Positions 52,704-62,071 of a stretch of DNA of 64,000 nt are shown here, piece by piece; within the stretch, counting starts at the first letter, position 1; each line of letters opens with the position of its first letter. The position numbers were made by a program, and so were the translations under genes. Origin of the DNA: Limnobacter thiooxidans (lineage in GTDB: Bacteria; Pseudomonadota; Gammaproteobacteria; Burkholderiales; Burkholderiaceae_B); contig NZ_AP028947.1 in NCBI RefSeq assembly GCF_036323495.1, forward strand, positions 1,054,001-1,118,000, written 5' to 3'. The notes below the pieces were generated by a model that searched no databases, was not told the origin of the DNA, and saw only the letters and a list, made by a program, of their open reading frames with translations.

Positions 52704-53886
52704 AAAACCATCGCAGAAACTGGGGTGGGTGCCAATCGCATTCGGACTTGGCGCAATTGCCTTGTTGCTGGGTGCCGCCCTGTTGACAGGCAGTGTGTGG
52801 CCGATGTTGATGGGCTTGGGTGCTATTGCACTGGCTGCAGGCGGCATAACGCTCATACAGCAGCCGAAAACCGCAGCCTTGAATGACGATATTCGCGCAT
52901 TGAATGCAGAAGTGGCGGAACTGAAAAAATCAGGCGATGCCGATGCTGAATTGCAGCGCATGGCCAGTACTTGGGTGCCAACCTTGAACAGCCAGCTGGG
53001 CACGGCCAATTCGCAAATGGAAATGGGCATCGTGAACTTGGCTGAGGCTTTTTCTGAAATTCACAGCAAATTGAATGACACCGTGTCGGTGGCCACTGAC
53101 GCGGCCAGTGTGCTTGGCAACACCTCAAGTGGTGGGAATGGTCTGGCTGACCATGTTGCCGACAGCTTGAATGGAATATTGAACAGTATTCGCCATTCAT
53201 TCGACGAGAAGACCACCATCATGCAAGAGGTCAAAGGGTTTATTTCTTCCACCGAGGAGCTTGCCAAAATGGCCGCTTCGGTTGAAACACTGGCAGCACG
53301 CACCAACTTGCTTGCCTTGAATGCCGCCATTGAAGCGGCCCGCGCCGGTGAAGAGGGTCGAGGCTTCTCGATTGTGGCTGATGAAGTTCGAAAACTGTCC
53401 ATGTTGTCGGCGGAAACCGGTGTGAAGATTCGCCAGCGTGTGCAGTTGATTGCGACCGCAGCAAAACGCGCGGGCGATGGTGCTGCACGCATGGAGGCTT
53501 CGGACGAAAAAGTGTTGATCCAGGCCAGTGAAACCTTGCATGGCGTGGTTTCCCAGTTTGAACAAGTGACTGGGCCTTTGCACCTGGCCAGTGAAAAAAT
53601 CATTGCCAACACCAACCAGGTTTCATCCAGCCTGAACAACGCTGTGGTGCATTTTCAGTTTCAGGACCGCGTGTCCCAGATATTGGGGCATGTGCAGGAC
53701 AGCTTGAACCAGATGAAAGGCCAGTTGGGCAGCGGCGTGGAGTCATTGAATGTGGCTGCGCTGATGCACGAGCTGGAACGCAAATACACCATGGCCGAGG
53801 AGCGTACCAACCATGGCAGCCCGGGCAAGGCAGGCAAGGCGGGGCCCCAGTCTGCCGATGCTCCCGACGAATTGACTTTTTTCTGA
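52687..53886 (+). CDS. Receptor-like signalling protein with CheZ-like C-terminus
   Basis: A 399-residue protein. Two adjacent membrane helices (residues 10-57) have almost no periplasmic loop, so there is no external sensor. The tip of a chemoreceptor signalling hairpin is clear ('[20 protein letters not shown]', then '[13 protein letters not shown]'). It is followed by a helix with '[16 protein letters not shown]': D327 and Q331 make a DxxxQ pattern like the CheY-P phosphatase motif of CheZ. A flexible Gly/Pro-rich stretch then ends in 'APDELTFF', resembling the CheZ tail that binds CheY. A CheY gene follows after 22 bases. It may both signal and dephosphorylate. Confidence 0.7.
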   Translation: MKKHNKKPSQKLGWVPIAFGLGAIALLLGAALLTGSVWPMLMGLGAIALAAGGITLIQQPKTAALNDDIRALNAEVAELKKSGDADAELQRMASTWVPTLNSQLGTANSQMEMGIVNLAEAFSEIHSKLNDTVSVATDAASVLGNTSSGGNGLADHVADSLNGILNSIRHSFDEKTTIMQEVKGFISSTEELAKMAASVETLAARTNLLALNAAIEAARAGEEGRGFSIVADEVRKLSMLSAETGVKIRQRVQLIATAAKRAGDGAARMEASDEKVLIQASETLHGVVSQFEQVTGPLHLASEKIIANTNQVSSSLNNAVVHFQFQDRVSQILGHVQDSLNQMKGQLGSGVESLNVAALMHELERKYTMAEERTNHGSPGKAGKAGPQSADAPDELTFF

Positions 53887-53908
53887 AAACTTGAGAACGA
53901 GTAACACT

Positions 53909-54274
53909 ATGAGCAAAACCGTACTGATCGTGGATGACTCCACTTCTCTGCGCCAAGTGGTGTCAATGACCCTGAAAAGCCAGGGCTTTGATGTGGTGGA
54001 GGGGTGTGATGGCAAAGACGCCTTGACCAAGCTGGATGGCCGAAAAATCAACCTGATTGTCAGCGACCTGAACATGCCCAACATGGACGGCCTAACCTTC
54101 GTGCGCGAAGTCAAAAAGCTGGCGGCTTACAAATTCGTACCCATAATCATGCTGACCACCGAATCGGATGAAAAGCTGAAGTCCGAGGGACAGGCTGCTG
54201 GCCTGAAGGCCTGGATGGTCAAGCCGTTCAAGCCAGAGCAGATGATAGCAGCGGTCAACAAACTGGTGGCCTGA
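53909..54274 (+). CDS. cheY: CheY-like response regulator
   Basis: A 121-residue single receiver domain. The acidic pocket and phospho-Asp are in 'LIVDDSTSLRQVV' and 'IVSDLNMPNMDGLTFV', followed by the Thr in 'IIMLTTESD' and the Lys in 'WMVKPF'. I start at ATG 53909; an upstream TTG is less likely. It receives phosphate from the CheA encoded further downstream. There is no output domain, so it acts by binding a partner such as the flagellar switch or the upstream CheZ-like protein. Confidence 0.88.
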   Translation: MSKTVLIVDDSTSLRQVVSMTLKSQGFDVVEGCDGKDALTKLDGRKINLIVSDLNMPNMDGLTFVREVKKLAAYKFVPIIMLTTESDEKLKSEGQAAGLKAWMVKPFKPEQMIAAVNKLVA

Positions 54275-54297
54275 ACAGCCCATAAGGAACGAATCAG

Positions 54298-54612
54298 ATG
54301 GACAGCGCAATTGAATTCCAGCAGGAAGAACACCTGCACACACGGCTCAACCTTCAGACTTTGACAATCGCCGATTGTGCAGCTTTGGCCGATGATATTC
54401 GCCAATCGCTTGGCAAGGGGCATGACGTTGTGCTGGACCTGAGCGATTGCCAGGAAGTGGACACCACAGGCATACAACTGCTGGTGACGATTCAAAACGA
54501 TCCTGCCGTGAATCTGCATGTGCATTGGACCAAACCGTCAGAAGTGGTGGCCATGAAGGCCGCCCGGCTGGGTGTCCAGTCCTGGATCAACGCTGGCTTT
54601 CTGGAGAATTAA
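54298..54612 (+). CDS. STAS-domain protein in the chemosensory operon
   Basis: A 104-residue STAS fold. The strand 'DVVLDLSDCQEVDTTGIQLL' contains the loop where anti-sigma antagonists carry a phosphorylatable Ser or Thr; here it reads DTTGIQ. The ribosome site AAGGA is good and only 3 bases separate it from cheA. STAS proteins inside chemosensory clusters are found in several Proteobacteria, but their role is not settled; they may act as a scaffold or phospho-switch. Confidence 0.78.
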   Translation: MDSAIEFQQEEHLHTRLNLQTLTIADCAALADDIRQSLGKGHDVVLDLSDCQEVDTTGIQLLVTIQNDPAVNLHVHWTKPSEVVAMKAARLGVQSWINAGFLEN

Positions 54613-54615
54613 GGC

Positions 54616-56868
54616 ATGGCATTTGAACTGGATCTTGAGGCCTCGCGCGGCATATTTTTCACCGAAGCGCGGCAATTGCTCGCAGAGGTGGAAAGTCATG
54701 TGTTGCAGCTGGAGCAAAACCCCAATGACACCGAGGTGCTGAATGCAGCGTTTCGCGCAGCGCACACCATCAAGGGCAGTGCGGGCGTATTCGGGCTCAT
54801 GGTAATTACCCACTTTGTGCACGACCTGGAAACCGTCCTGGACCGAGTGCGCAATGCAGAAATTTCGTTTGACGCCAACATGAGCACCCTGGTGCTGGAG
54901 TGTCGCGACCACATTTCTGAACTGGTGGATTGCATTGAAGCCGGTGGTGATGCGGAACACGTCAGCCCTGACATGGCCACCTCGCAAGCAGGGCTGACTG
55001 CCCGTCTGAAAGCCTACCTGTTGCAGGAAGATGCACCGCCGCCGGCTGCACCCGCAACGCCAGTACTTGTGGATACGGAACCTGTAGCCAAATCAAGCCA
55101 AACCTGGCATGTGTCCGTGCGACTGGGCCGCAGCACCTTGTGTGACGGATTTGACCCGGCCCCCATTTTTTCCTACATGGACAGCTACGGCGATGTGCAG
55201 GCCGTAATCCCAGTGCTGGACGCCTTGCCTGGTTTTGCCAATCTGGACCCGGAAGCTTGCTACCTTGGCTTCGAGTTGCGATTCGAGACTGACAAAGGAC
55301 TGGCCGGGGTTGAAGATGCCTTTGAGTTTTTGACCGAAGAAAGCAAGGTGCGCATATTGCCGCACAGCTGCACGCCTGAACAATGGGATGCCTTGGTGAA
55401 TGCGTTGCCTGAGGGCCCAACGCGCGCAGTGGATTTGCTGCATCAAGCCGGCTTTGTGCGCCCTGCAGAACTACAGCACGATGTTGCGGTGCCAGTTGAA
55501 GGTGAGCAGATGGCCCTGGCAACCGTTGCAAATGCGGTCTCATTGCCTGCACTGCCTGCTGGCAATTCTTCCGGCAACGCATCGAACAACCTGGCAAAAA
55601 CCAAATCAGCTGGCAAAGCCACTCCGGTCAGCTCATTCATTCGAGTGCCTTCGGACAAACTGGATGCGCTCATCAACCTGGTGGGCGAACTGGTGATTGC
55701 CAACGCGGGCACTGTGGAGCAGGCCAAACACCTGAACCACACTGCGATGCTGGAATCCACCAGTGCCGTGGCTGGTTTGATTGAAGAAATTCGCGACGGC
55801 GCACTGGGTTTGCGCATGGTGCAAATCGGTGAGACCTTCCAGCGCTTTCAGCGCGTGGTGCGCGACACGGCCATGGGCCTGGGCAAACAGATTCAGCTTG
55901 AAATTTCAGGTGAAGACACCGAACTGGACAAGTCGGTGGTCGAGAAAATTGGCGACCCCTTGATGCACCTGGTACGCAATGCGCTGGATCACGGGCTTGA
56001 AACCCCTGAAGAACGCAGTGCCGCAGGCAAGTCTGCAACAGGCAAGCTTCAGTTGAATGCCTACCACGACAGCGGGCATATCGTGATTGAAGTTCAAGAC
56101 GATGGCCGTGGCCTGGCGCGCGAGAAGATTCTCAAGAAAGCCATTGAGAAGGGCATTGTTTCGCCTGAGCAAATTCTCACCGACGCCGAAGTCAACATGC
56201 TGATTTTTGCCCCCGGATTTTCGACCGCCGACAAAGTGACCGACATTTCCGGTCGTGGTGTGGGCATGGACGTGGTCAAGCGAAACATCGAGGCGCTGCG
56301 CGGCTCTGTGCAAGTGCGTTCACGCGTGGGGCAGGGTTGCACATTCGAGATTCGACTGCCACTGACCTTGGCCATTATTGATGGTTTCTTGATCGGCGTG
56401 GGTGGCTCGGTTTACGTCATTCCGCTTTCTTATGTGCGGGAATGCCTGGAGCTTTCAGCCGATGCCTTGGGCACCGACGACCGTATGGATATTCATTACG
56501 ACTTGCGCGGCGAATTTTTGCCCTGTGTGCGTTTGCGCAAGGTGTTCCACCCCAGGGCATCAAGACCGAAGCGCGAGAACATCATTGTGGTCAGCTTCGG
56601 TGGAATGAAGGCGGGCATTGTGGCCGACCAGTTGCATGGCGAATCGCAAACCGTAATCAAGCCACTGGGCAACCTGTTTGAGCAGAACAAGGCCATTAGT
56701 GGCGCAACCATCATGGGCAACGGAGATGTGGCACTAATTCTCGATGTACCCAAGTTGATTAATGAAGTGAGCAGTATTTCTACAAAAACGGCGGAGCTGG
56801 AAACCAGCCGGCATGCCATTGAACAACCGGCAGTTCTGAGCCATGGCCTTGAACAGGCCAACGCGTAA
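54616..56868 (+). CDS. cheA: Chemotaxis histidine kinase CheA
   Basis: A 750-residue kinase. The HPt domain at the N-terminus has the phospho-His in 'AAHTIKGSAG' (H50). A P2-like middle domain (about 155-260) is followed by the dimerisation helices ('DKLDALINLVGELVIANAG'), the ATPase with 'LVRNALDHGLETPEER' and 'DDGRGLAREKI' and 'GRGVGMDVVKRNIEALRG', and a CheW-like domain at the C-terminus. It phosphorylates the CheY above and is coupled to receptors through CheW. No CheR or CheB gene is present in the window. Confidence 0.93.
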   Translation: MAFELDLEASRGIFFTEARQLLAEVESHVLQLEQNPNDTEVLNAAFRAAHTIKGSAGVFGLMVITHFVHDLETVLDRVRNAEISFDANMSTLVLECRDHISELVDCIEAGGDAEHVSPDMATSQAGLTARLKAYLLQEDAPPPAAPATPVLVDTEPVAKSSQTWHVSVRLGRSTLCDGFDPAPIFSYMDSYGDVQAVIPVLDALPGFANLDPEACYLGFELRFETDKGLAGVEDAFEFLTEESKVRILPHSCTPEQWDALVNALPEGPTRAVDLLHQAGFVRPAELQHDVAVPVEGEQMALATVANAVSLPALPAGNSSGNASNNLAKTKSAGKATPVSSFIRVPSDKLDALINLVGELVIANAGTVEQAKHLNHTAMLESTSAVAGLIEEIRDGALGLRMVQIGETFQRFQRVVRDTAMGLGKQIQLEISGEDTELDKSVVEKIGDPLMHLVRNALDHGLETPEERSAAGKSATGKLQLNAYHDSGHIVIEVQDDGRGLAREKILKKAIEKGIVSPEQILTDAEVNMLIFAPGFSTADKVTDISGRGVGMDVVKRNIEALRGSVQVRSRVGQGCTFEIRLPLTLAIIDGFLIGVGGSVYVIPLSYVRECLELSADALGTDDRMDIHYDLRGEFLPCVRLRKVFHPRASRPKRENIIVVSFGGMKAGIVADQLHGESQTVIKPLGNLFEQNKAISGATIMGNGDVALILDVPKLINEVSSISTKTAELETSRHAIEQPAVLSHGLEQANA

Positions 56869-56887
56869 ATAGATTAAGGATAAAAAA

Positions 56888-58798
56888 ATGGGCGCATTTG
56901 ATTTTTTCAACAAGAAACAGATTACTGAACAAACTGAAGCCCTTGAGGCGATGCAACGCAAATTGAGCGAATGCGAGTTTGTACTGACCGCAGTGAGCAA
57001 GGCGCAAGCCATGATCGAGTTCAAGATGGACGGTACCATCATTACAGCCAATGACAACTTCCTGCGCACCATGGGGTATACGCTTGACGAGATCAAGGGC
57101 AAGCACCACAGCATGTTCGCCGACACTGGAGTGAGTGGTTCGATCGAATACCGCCAGTTCTGGGACAAGCTGAACCGGGGCGAATACGATGCGGGTCAAT
57201 ACAGGCGCATTGGCAAAGGCGGTAAAGAGGTCTGGATTGAAGCCAGCTACAACCCGATCATGGATGCTACTGGCAAGCCTTACAAAGTAGTGAAGTTTGC
57301 CACTGATATTACCCAGGCCACATTCAGCGCAATCTTCAACAGGCGTGCACTGGGCGGCCTGGAGAATGTTGAAGTGAACGTGATGTTGGCTGATGCCAAT
57401 TTCAATATTGTGTACGGCAATGCATCGCTGACTGACATGTTGCGCCGGGCTGAAAGCGATATTCGCAAAGATTTGCCCCATTTCAATGCAAGCAAAATCG
57501 TGGGTACCAACATTGATGTGTTCCACAAGAATCCGTCGCACCAGCGAGGCATGCTGGCCAACCTGAAAGGCACGCACAAAACCGAGCTTAAAGTGGGTTC
57601 CTGCACTTTTGACCTCACGGTGAATCCGATTGACGACGACCATGGGGCTCGTCTGGGCTATGTGGTGGAATGGCGTGATCGAACTGCCGAAGTGGCCATG
57701 GAGGCCGAAATTTCAAGTGTGGTGGCTCGCGCAGCAGAAGGTGATTTCAGTGAACGTATTCGTGAAGACAACAAGCGCGGATTCTTCAAAACCCTTGCAC
57801 AAAACGTGAACGGTTTGTTGACCACCACGTCGGTGGGTCTGGAAGATGTGGGTCGCGTTTTGAAATTGCTCGCCAATGGCAACATGACCCAGAAAATTAC
57901 AGCCAACTACAAGGGGTTGTTTGGTGAAGTCAAAGACGATGTGAACGCCACTATCGACCGTTTGAGTGACGTGATTGAGGATGTTCGCGGCAACGCCGAT
58001 TCACTGACCAATGCTGCACGCGAAATTTCAAAAACGTCGCAAAGTTTGTCGCAAGGTGCAAGTAGCCAGGCAGCGGGTGTGGAAGAAGTGTCCGCTAGCA
58101 TTGAGCAGATGGCAGGCTCCATCAAGCAGAACAGCGAGAACAGCCGAGTGACCGACCAGATTGCGACCAAGGCTGCGGAAGAGGCCAAGGAAGGCGGCCG
58201 CGCCGTGATTGAAACCGTGAACGCGATGAAAGCGATTGCCGGAAAAATCAGCATCGTGGACGACATTGCTTATCAAACCAACCTGTTGGCCTTGAATGCA
58301 GCCATTGAGGCTGCCCGTGCCGGTGAGCACGGCAAAGGCTTCGCCGTGGTGGCTGCCGAAGTTCGCAAACTGGCGGAGCGCAGCCAGGTGGCCGCGCAGG
58401 AAATTGGTGATTTGGCCAGCAGCAGTGTGAAGCAGGCGGAGCGCGCAGGCAGTTTGCTGCAAGAGATGGTTCCTGCAATCAACCGCACTTCTGACTTGGT
58501 GCAGGAAATTACCGCTGCATCGAACGAGCAGACCAATGGCGTTGCACAAATCAACCAGGCCATGATGAGCCTGAACCAGCAAACCCAGCAGAATGCAGCA
58601 GCCTCGGAAGAGTTGGCGGCAACGGCCGAGGAAATGAGTGGACAGGCCAGCATGCTGAACAATGCCATGAGCTTCTTTGACACCGGAAGCAGCCGACCCC
58701 GAGCCAAGGCCCGCCCGGCAGAACGCAGACCCTCGACCGGCAAGTCTGGCGCATCACACCACGCAGCAGACGCTTTTGACAGCTTTGATGAATTTTAA
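56888..58798 (+). CDS. Soluble PAS-containing chemoreceptor (Aer-like)
   Basis: A 636-residue methyl-accepting chemotaxis-type protein with no membrane helix. A PAS domain (about 20-135: '[20 protein letters not shown]', '[19 protein letters not shown]') is followed by a second PAS-like domain (about 155-265), a HAMP-like stretch and the signalling domain with '[20 protein letters not shown]' and '[17 protein letters not shown]'. PAS domains suggest sensing of redox, oxygen or an internal ligand. The last 30 residues are basic and low in complexity and end 'FDSFDEF'. It lies between cheA and cheW in one operon. Confidence 0.9.
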   Translation: MGAFDFFNKKQITEQTEALEAMQRKLSECEFVLTAVSKAQAMIEFKMDGTIITANDNFLRTMGYTLDEIKGKHHSMFADTGVSGSIEYRQFWDKLNRGEYDAGQYRRIGKGGKEVWIEASYNPIMDATGKPYKVVKFATDITQATFSAIFNRRALGGLENVEVNVMLADANFNIVYGNASLTDMLRRAESDIRKDLPHFNASKIVGTNIDVFHKNPSHQRGMLANLKGTHKTELKVGSCTFDLTVNPIDDDHGARLGYVVEWRDRTAEVAMEAEISSVVARAAEGDFSERIREDNKRGFFKTLAQNVNGLLTTTSVGLEDVGRVLKLLANGNMTQKITANYKGLFGEVKDDVNATIDRLSDVIEDVRGNADSLTNAAREISKTSQSLSQGASSQAAGVEEVSASIEQMAGSIKQNSENSRVTDQIATKAAEEAKEGGRAVIETVNAMKAIAGKISIVDDIAYQTNLLALNAAIEAARAGEHGKGFAVVAAEVRKLAERSQVAAQEIGDLASSSVKQAERAGSLLQEMVPAINRTSDLVQEITAASNEQTNGVAQINQAMMSLNQQTQQNAAASEELAATAEEMSGQASMLNNAMSFFDTGSSRPRAKARPAERRPSTGKSGASHHAADAFDSFDEF

Positions 58799-58811
58799 GG
58801 AAACAGTCGAC

Positions 58812-59336
58812 ATGAGCAACATCAATGAACAACTGGCCAAGGCCATGGAGAGTGACAGCGCCAGCCACCAGTATTTGACCTTCCAGGTACATGGTCAGAA
58901 GCTGGCTGTGGAAATTCTTCGAATCAAGGAAATCATTGAATTCGGTAGAATCACGGTCGTTCCCATGATGCAGCAATGCATCAGTGGCGTGATCAATCTT
59001 CGTGGTTCTGTGGTGCCGGTGGTGGATCTGAGCGCGCGGTTTGGCCAAGGCAAAACGGAAGTAAACCGCCGAACCTGTATCGTGATTCTTGAATCACAAA
59101 TGGCCGAAGAAACCCAGGTGGTTGGCTTCATGGTGGATGCCGTGAACGCCGTGGTTGATATTGGTGCTGACTCGATTTCTCCGCCACCACAGTTTGGCGC
59201 TGGAGTGCGAACCGACTTCCTGCGGGGAATTGGCAAGGTCGATGAAGAGTTTGTGTTGGTGCTGAATGTGGAGCGTCTGCTCGACTTCGACATTCCTTCT
59301 GACCTTGAGGAAGTGGCCGCAGCGGCTGTGGCGTAA
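58812..59336 (+). CDS. cheW: Chemotaxis coupling protein CheW
   Basis: A 174-residue CheW: 'YLTFQVHGQKLAVEILRIKE', 'MQQCISGVINLRGSVVPVVD' and 'VLNVERLLDFDIPSD' are the family motifs. I start at ATG 58812 (MSNINEQ), 13 bases after the receptor stop, with AAGGAAA upstream. It links the receptor array to CheA. It is the last gene of the chemosensory operon and is followed closely by structured repeat B, in the same direction, where a terminator would be expected. Confidence 0.92.
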   Translation: MSNINEQLAKAMESDSASHQYLTFQVHGQKLAVEILRIKEIIEFGRITVVPMMQQCISGVINLRGSVVPVVDLSARFGQGKTEVNRRTCIVILESQMAEETQVVGFMVDAVNAVVDIGADSISPPPQFGAGVRTDFLRGIGKVDEEFVLVLNVERLLDFDIPSDLEEVAAAAVA

Positions 59337-59373
59337 ATACGCCTAGACCTTGCAGCCTGGCTAAGTTAGTTGA

Positions 59374-59585
59374 GCAGAAGTAGTGAAGCCCGGCTACCCC
59401 GAGCACCTGCATTGCCAGAAAACCTGTATTCCCTTTTGATTGAACCCATTGCTCACTGAATTCGGCAAAAAAGAAAGCCGAATTCAGTGTTGCCCCTTGG
59501 GCACACGCGCTGGAATCAATCCAAAGGGCAGGTTTCCTTGAAGGCAATGCAGGTGCTCGGGGTAGCCGGGCTTCACTACTTCTGC
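59374..59585 (+). repeat. Structured intergenic repeat, copy B
   Basis: The outer arms are a perfect 43-base inverted repeat (59374-59416 with 59543-59585). Inside lies an interior stem and the central hairpin CACTGAATTCGGC (59454-59466), loop AAAAAAGAAA, GCCGAATTCAGTG (59477-59489). The second hairpin TGCCC, ctt, GGGCA (59491-59503) follows directly. Shared words are GAAAACCTGTATTCCC on the left and GGGCAGGTTTCCTTG on the right. It lies 38 bases after the cheW stop. Confidence 0.9.
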
Positions 59586-59652
59586 GGCGTCTGCGGCGTC
59601 TGCGGCGTCTGTAGCGTCTGTAGCGTCTGTAGCGTCTGTAGCGTCTGTAGCG
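59581..59652 (+). repeat. Tandem 9-base repeat, eight units
   Basis: Units TCTGCGGCG (three) then TCTGTAGCG (five) run without spacers and share the first bases with the right arm of repeat B. A degraded ninth unit follows (TCTGTCGGCG). It probably arose by slippage. The minus-strand reading frame with Ala-Thr-Asp repeats is a by-product. Confidence 0.9.
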
Positions 59653-59679
59653 TCTGTCGGCGTGCTCACGTCAGCCGGT

Positions 59680-59888
59680 GGCGTTGAAAGCCTACAGGTT
59701 CAATTGTCACGGCCTGCGATTCAAGGAAATCTGCCAGCAGCAAGTGATGCGGCCTGTTCACCGAAGGTGAAAAGTCGAGCTCGCCTTTTTTGGCGAGTCG
59801 ACTTTAGTGCAAGCATCACGAAGCATGCTGGAAACACAGATTTCCAAGCAGGCTGTCCAATTGACCTGGAGGCTTACAACGCAACGCC
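59680..59888 (-). repeat. Structured intergenic repeat, copy D
   Basis: Oriented opposite to B. The central stem AAAGTCGAGCTCGCC (59771-59785) pairs with GGCGAGTCGACTTT (59792-59805) with one bulge and a loop of six A on the minus strand. The second hairpin TTCACC, GGTGAA (59757-59771) follows directly on that strand. The outer arms (59680-59717 with 59850-59888) are long and imperfect. It shares GGCAGATTTCCTTG (minus) with B. It precedes the cyclase gene by about 190 bases. Confidence 0.85.
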
Positions 59889-60078
59889 ATGGCTTCCCCA
59901 GTAATCAGCGCTGGCCTCCACCTAGCCGGACCCAGCATTTGACCTTCCTCTCACTTGCAGCTAGCGTACGTCCAAACAAGCTGTGAAAAGCCGTTCAACA
60001 CCCACCTCGGGGATAGCCCCTTGTCCGTGCTTCATGAGAAACCAGATCTGTCCAACATCATTCTGGGGCGAATAAAGG

Positions 60079-61110
60079 ATGTATTCATTTAAACAGGTTC
60101 TAGACTTGGCCGACAGCACCGCCCGTGCTCAGCAGCGCATGGTGTTTTCAGGGCTTTCTTTTCTGATCGTCCTGTTTCTTGCGCCTGGGGGTGCAATATC
60201 AGGCGATCCCGTCATGTTGTCCTGGATGGTGCTGTTGACTGTGCATTTTTCGGCGGCGATGTTGCAGGCCTGGCTGATTTCCCGACAGGAAGTTCACTGG
60301 GAAAAAATCGAGCTTCCCAGTTATTTGCTGGACCTCCCCTTGATTGGCATGGGCCTCGCTGTGGCTGGAGAATACCTCGCCGTGTTTTCGCCTTTGCTGG
60401 CGGTGGTGGCCCTTGTTCGTGGCATCCGTTACGGGCCTTGCATGTTGGCCAGTCACACCGCTGTGGCCGTGGTTATCGTTCTGTTGTTGAGTTGGTTTGT
60501 GCCATTCTGGGGTGGGTACGACATTCTTGTCATGGCCAATCTCTTTCTGCTGCTTATCCTGCCTGTTCAGTTTTATGGTGTCAGTGTCAAGATTCAAGCC
60601 AGTTCAAAATTGCTGCGGCAGGAAAACCTGACCGACCCCCTGACCCGCAGCTTGAATCGCAAAGCACTGGAAGCGGCAGTGTGGCGTGTGCTCAACACGC
60701 GAGAACCGTTTGTCATTTCCTTTCTTGATCTGGACAATTTCAAGATGGTAAATGACACCATGGGGCATGCCACTGGTGACAAGCTCTTGCGCCGCCTGTG
60801 CGCAAAGCTGTCTCTGAGGCTGCGCGTGGAAGACAAGGTGTATCGAGTTTCCGGTGACGAGTTTGTGGTGCTCAGTGTGGGCGCGGTGCGTCAGGAGCTG
60901 GCGGAAAGTCTGGGGCAGCGTATACAGGCTGCAATTGCAGAAGTGGTTCAGTACACCTGTCCCGAGTTGCCTGTCTCGGCCAGTGTCGGTGTGATCGTCG
61001 TGAACACTTTTGAAGACGTCAGTCTCGAGCAACTGCTGCTTGCAGCCGACCGTCTGATGTATCAAGCCAAGAAGGCTGGAAAAAACCGGGTCATTGTGGA
61101 GCAGGCTTAA
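60079..61110 (+). CDS. Membrane-bound diguanylate cyclase
   Basis: A 343-residue protein with five or six membrane helices (about residues 20-165) and a GGDEF domain (about 180-340). The active-site motif is 'SGDEF' in 'VYRVSGDEFVVLS'; Ser in the first position is a tolerated variant. The 'RVED' five residues upstream matches the inhibitory I-site (RxxD). It would make cyclic di-GMP from GTP, linking to motility and biofilm control. It lies after the chemosensory cluster, but about 740 bases with two structured repeats intervene, so it is not the same operon. Confidence 0.88.
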   Translation: MYSFKQVLDLADSTARAQQRMVFSGLSFLIVLFLAPGGAISGDPVMLSWMVLLTVHFSAAMLQAWLISRQEVHWEKIELPSYLLDLPLIGMGLAVAGEYLAVFSPLLAVVALVRGIRYGPCMLASHTAVAVVIVLLLSWFVPFWGGYDILVMANLFLLLILPVQFYGVSVKIQASSKLLRQENLTDPLTRSLNRKALEAAVWRVLNTREPFVISFLDLDNFKMVNDTMGHATGDKLLRRLCAKLSLRLRVEDKVYRVSGDEFVVLSVGAVRQELAESLGQRIQAAIAEVVQYTCPELPVSASVGVIVVNTFEDVSLEQLLLAADRLMYQAKKAGKNRVIVEQA

Positions 61111-61370
61111 CCACCAGCCGGGTACTGTTGTTGATGGCTTTTGGTCTCGCTGCTCAGGCAGAGTGATTCAAGGTGATGCTGAGGCGACGCGGGGGTTTGA
61201 AGTTCAGGCGCGTCGTGTGTGTAGTTGCATTCTGCAATTTCACCGTAGTGGGAATCCTTTTGTGACAGGGCTTTGCCAAACTGAACCGACACGAATACCG
61301 CCATGAAAGCTGCAACACCTAGCCACAGCGCGGTTTTGTTGCGGCGAAAAAAACCACCCGAATGAAGCAT
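61107..61370 (-). CDS. Small hypothetical membrane protein
   Basis: An 87-residue frame with a single membrane helix (residues 14-30) and a polar C-terminal tail rich in His, Ser and Pro. It ends over the last codons of the convergent cyclase gene (4-base overlap). No ribosome site stands out and no family is recognised. It is plausible as a small single-pass protein but could be spurious. Confidence 0.45.
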   Translation of the reverse strand: MLHSGGFFRRNKTALWLGVAAFMAVFVSVQFGKALSQKDSHYGEIAECNYTHDAPELQTPASPQHHLESLCLSSETKSHQQQYPAGG

Positions 61371-61446
61371 GAAAACCCATCAAATCTTGAAAATAACAAC
61401 GTTGAATTGTTAATCAGTATTGAAATAATTTAACAATTTGTCAATT

Positions 61447-61962
61447 TTATTTGACTGGCTTGTCCAATTCGCCCACATCAAGAATAGGGGCAGCGTCCAT
61501 CGAGTCAGCGCCTAGCAGCATGGTGACCCTGCCCAGTACAGATGCAATCAGATGTTGCTCCCAGCTTTGCAGCAATCCGAACCGTTCTGCAAACCGTGTT
61601 TGAAGGCTTGACGGCGCATCGTTCACTTCGTGCTTGCCTTTTTCAGTCAACACGACCTCTAGCCGACGCTTGTCCACATTGCTGCGAATTTTCTCGATTA
61701 GTCCCCGACCTTCCAGTTTTTGAAGGATTACGGTGGATGTGACTGGGGAAAGACTCAGCGACTTGGCCAACTCTCCAGGTGAAATACCGGGGTTGTCGGC
61801 CACCGATTGCAGGGTCAGCAATTCAGAGGTAGCCATGTCCGCTTGTTTGGCCAATTCGCGGGCGCTCGATTCTGTGGCACGAATAATTCTGCGAAGCGAA
61901 ATCAGTGAGTCTTGTAGAGTGCTGTCCATGTTCGCCAACCCGGTAAATTGATTCAGTTTCAT
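61447..61962 (-). CDS. MarR-family regulator, likely EctR
   Basis: A 171-residue MarR-type winged-helix protein: 'SELLTLQSVADNPGISPGEL', 'LSPVTSTVILQKLEGRGLIE' (recognition helix and wing) and 'DKRRLEVVLTEKGKHEV'. It is divergent from ectAB, with a 262-base intergenic region that holds a near-ideal palindrome. MarR proteins called EctR repress ectoine operons in other bacteria, so a role as salt-linked repressor of ectAB is likely. The start at 61962 or the inner ATG at 61929 are both possible; neither has a clear ribosome site. Confidence 0.82.
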   Translation of the reverse strand: MKLNQFTGLANMDSTLQDSLISLRRIIRATESSARELAKQADMATSELLTLQSVADNPGISPGELAKSLSLSPVTSTVILQKLEGRGLIEKIRSNVDKRRLEVVLTEKGKHEVNDAPSSLQTRFAERFGLLQSWEQHLIASVLGRVTMLLGADSMDAAPILDVGELDKPVK

Positions 61963-62071
61963 GAATTGTAGTGATTAACAAGGTGAAGCAGTTGGAAAAA
62001 CTTGCACTTAGAGCAAACCCCCCAAATTTGACGCGTTACACAGGCAAATTCTTTTGCCCGGTGCTGTTTGC

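Noticed and set aside
59484..59669. A minus-strand frame with repeated Ala-Thr-Asp
   Set aside because: It is a translation of the nine-base tandem repeat and part of structured repeat B, with no ribosome site.
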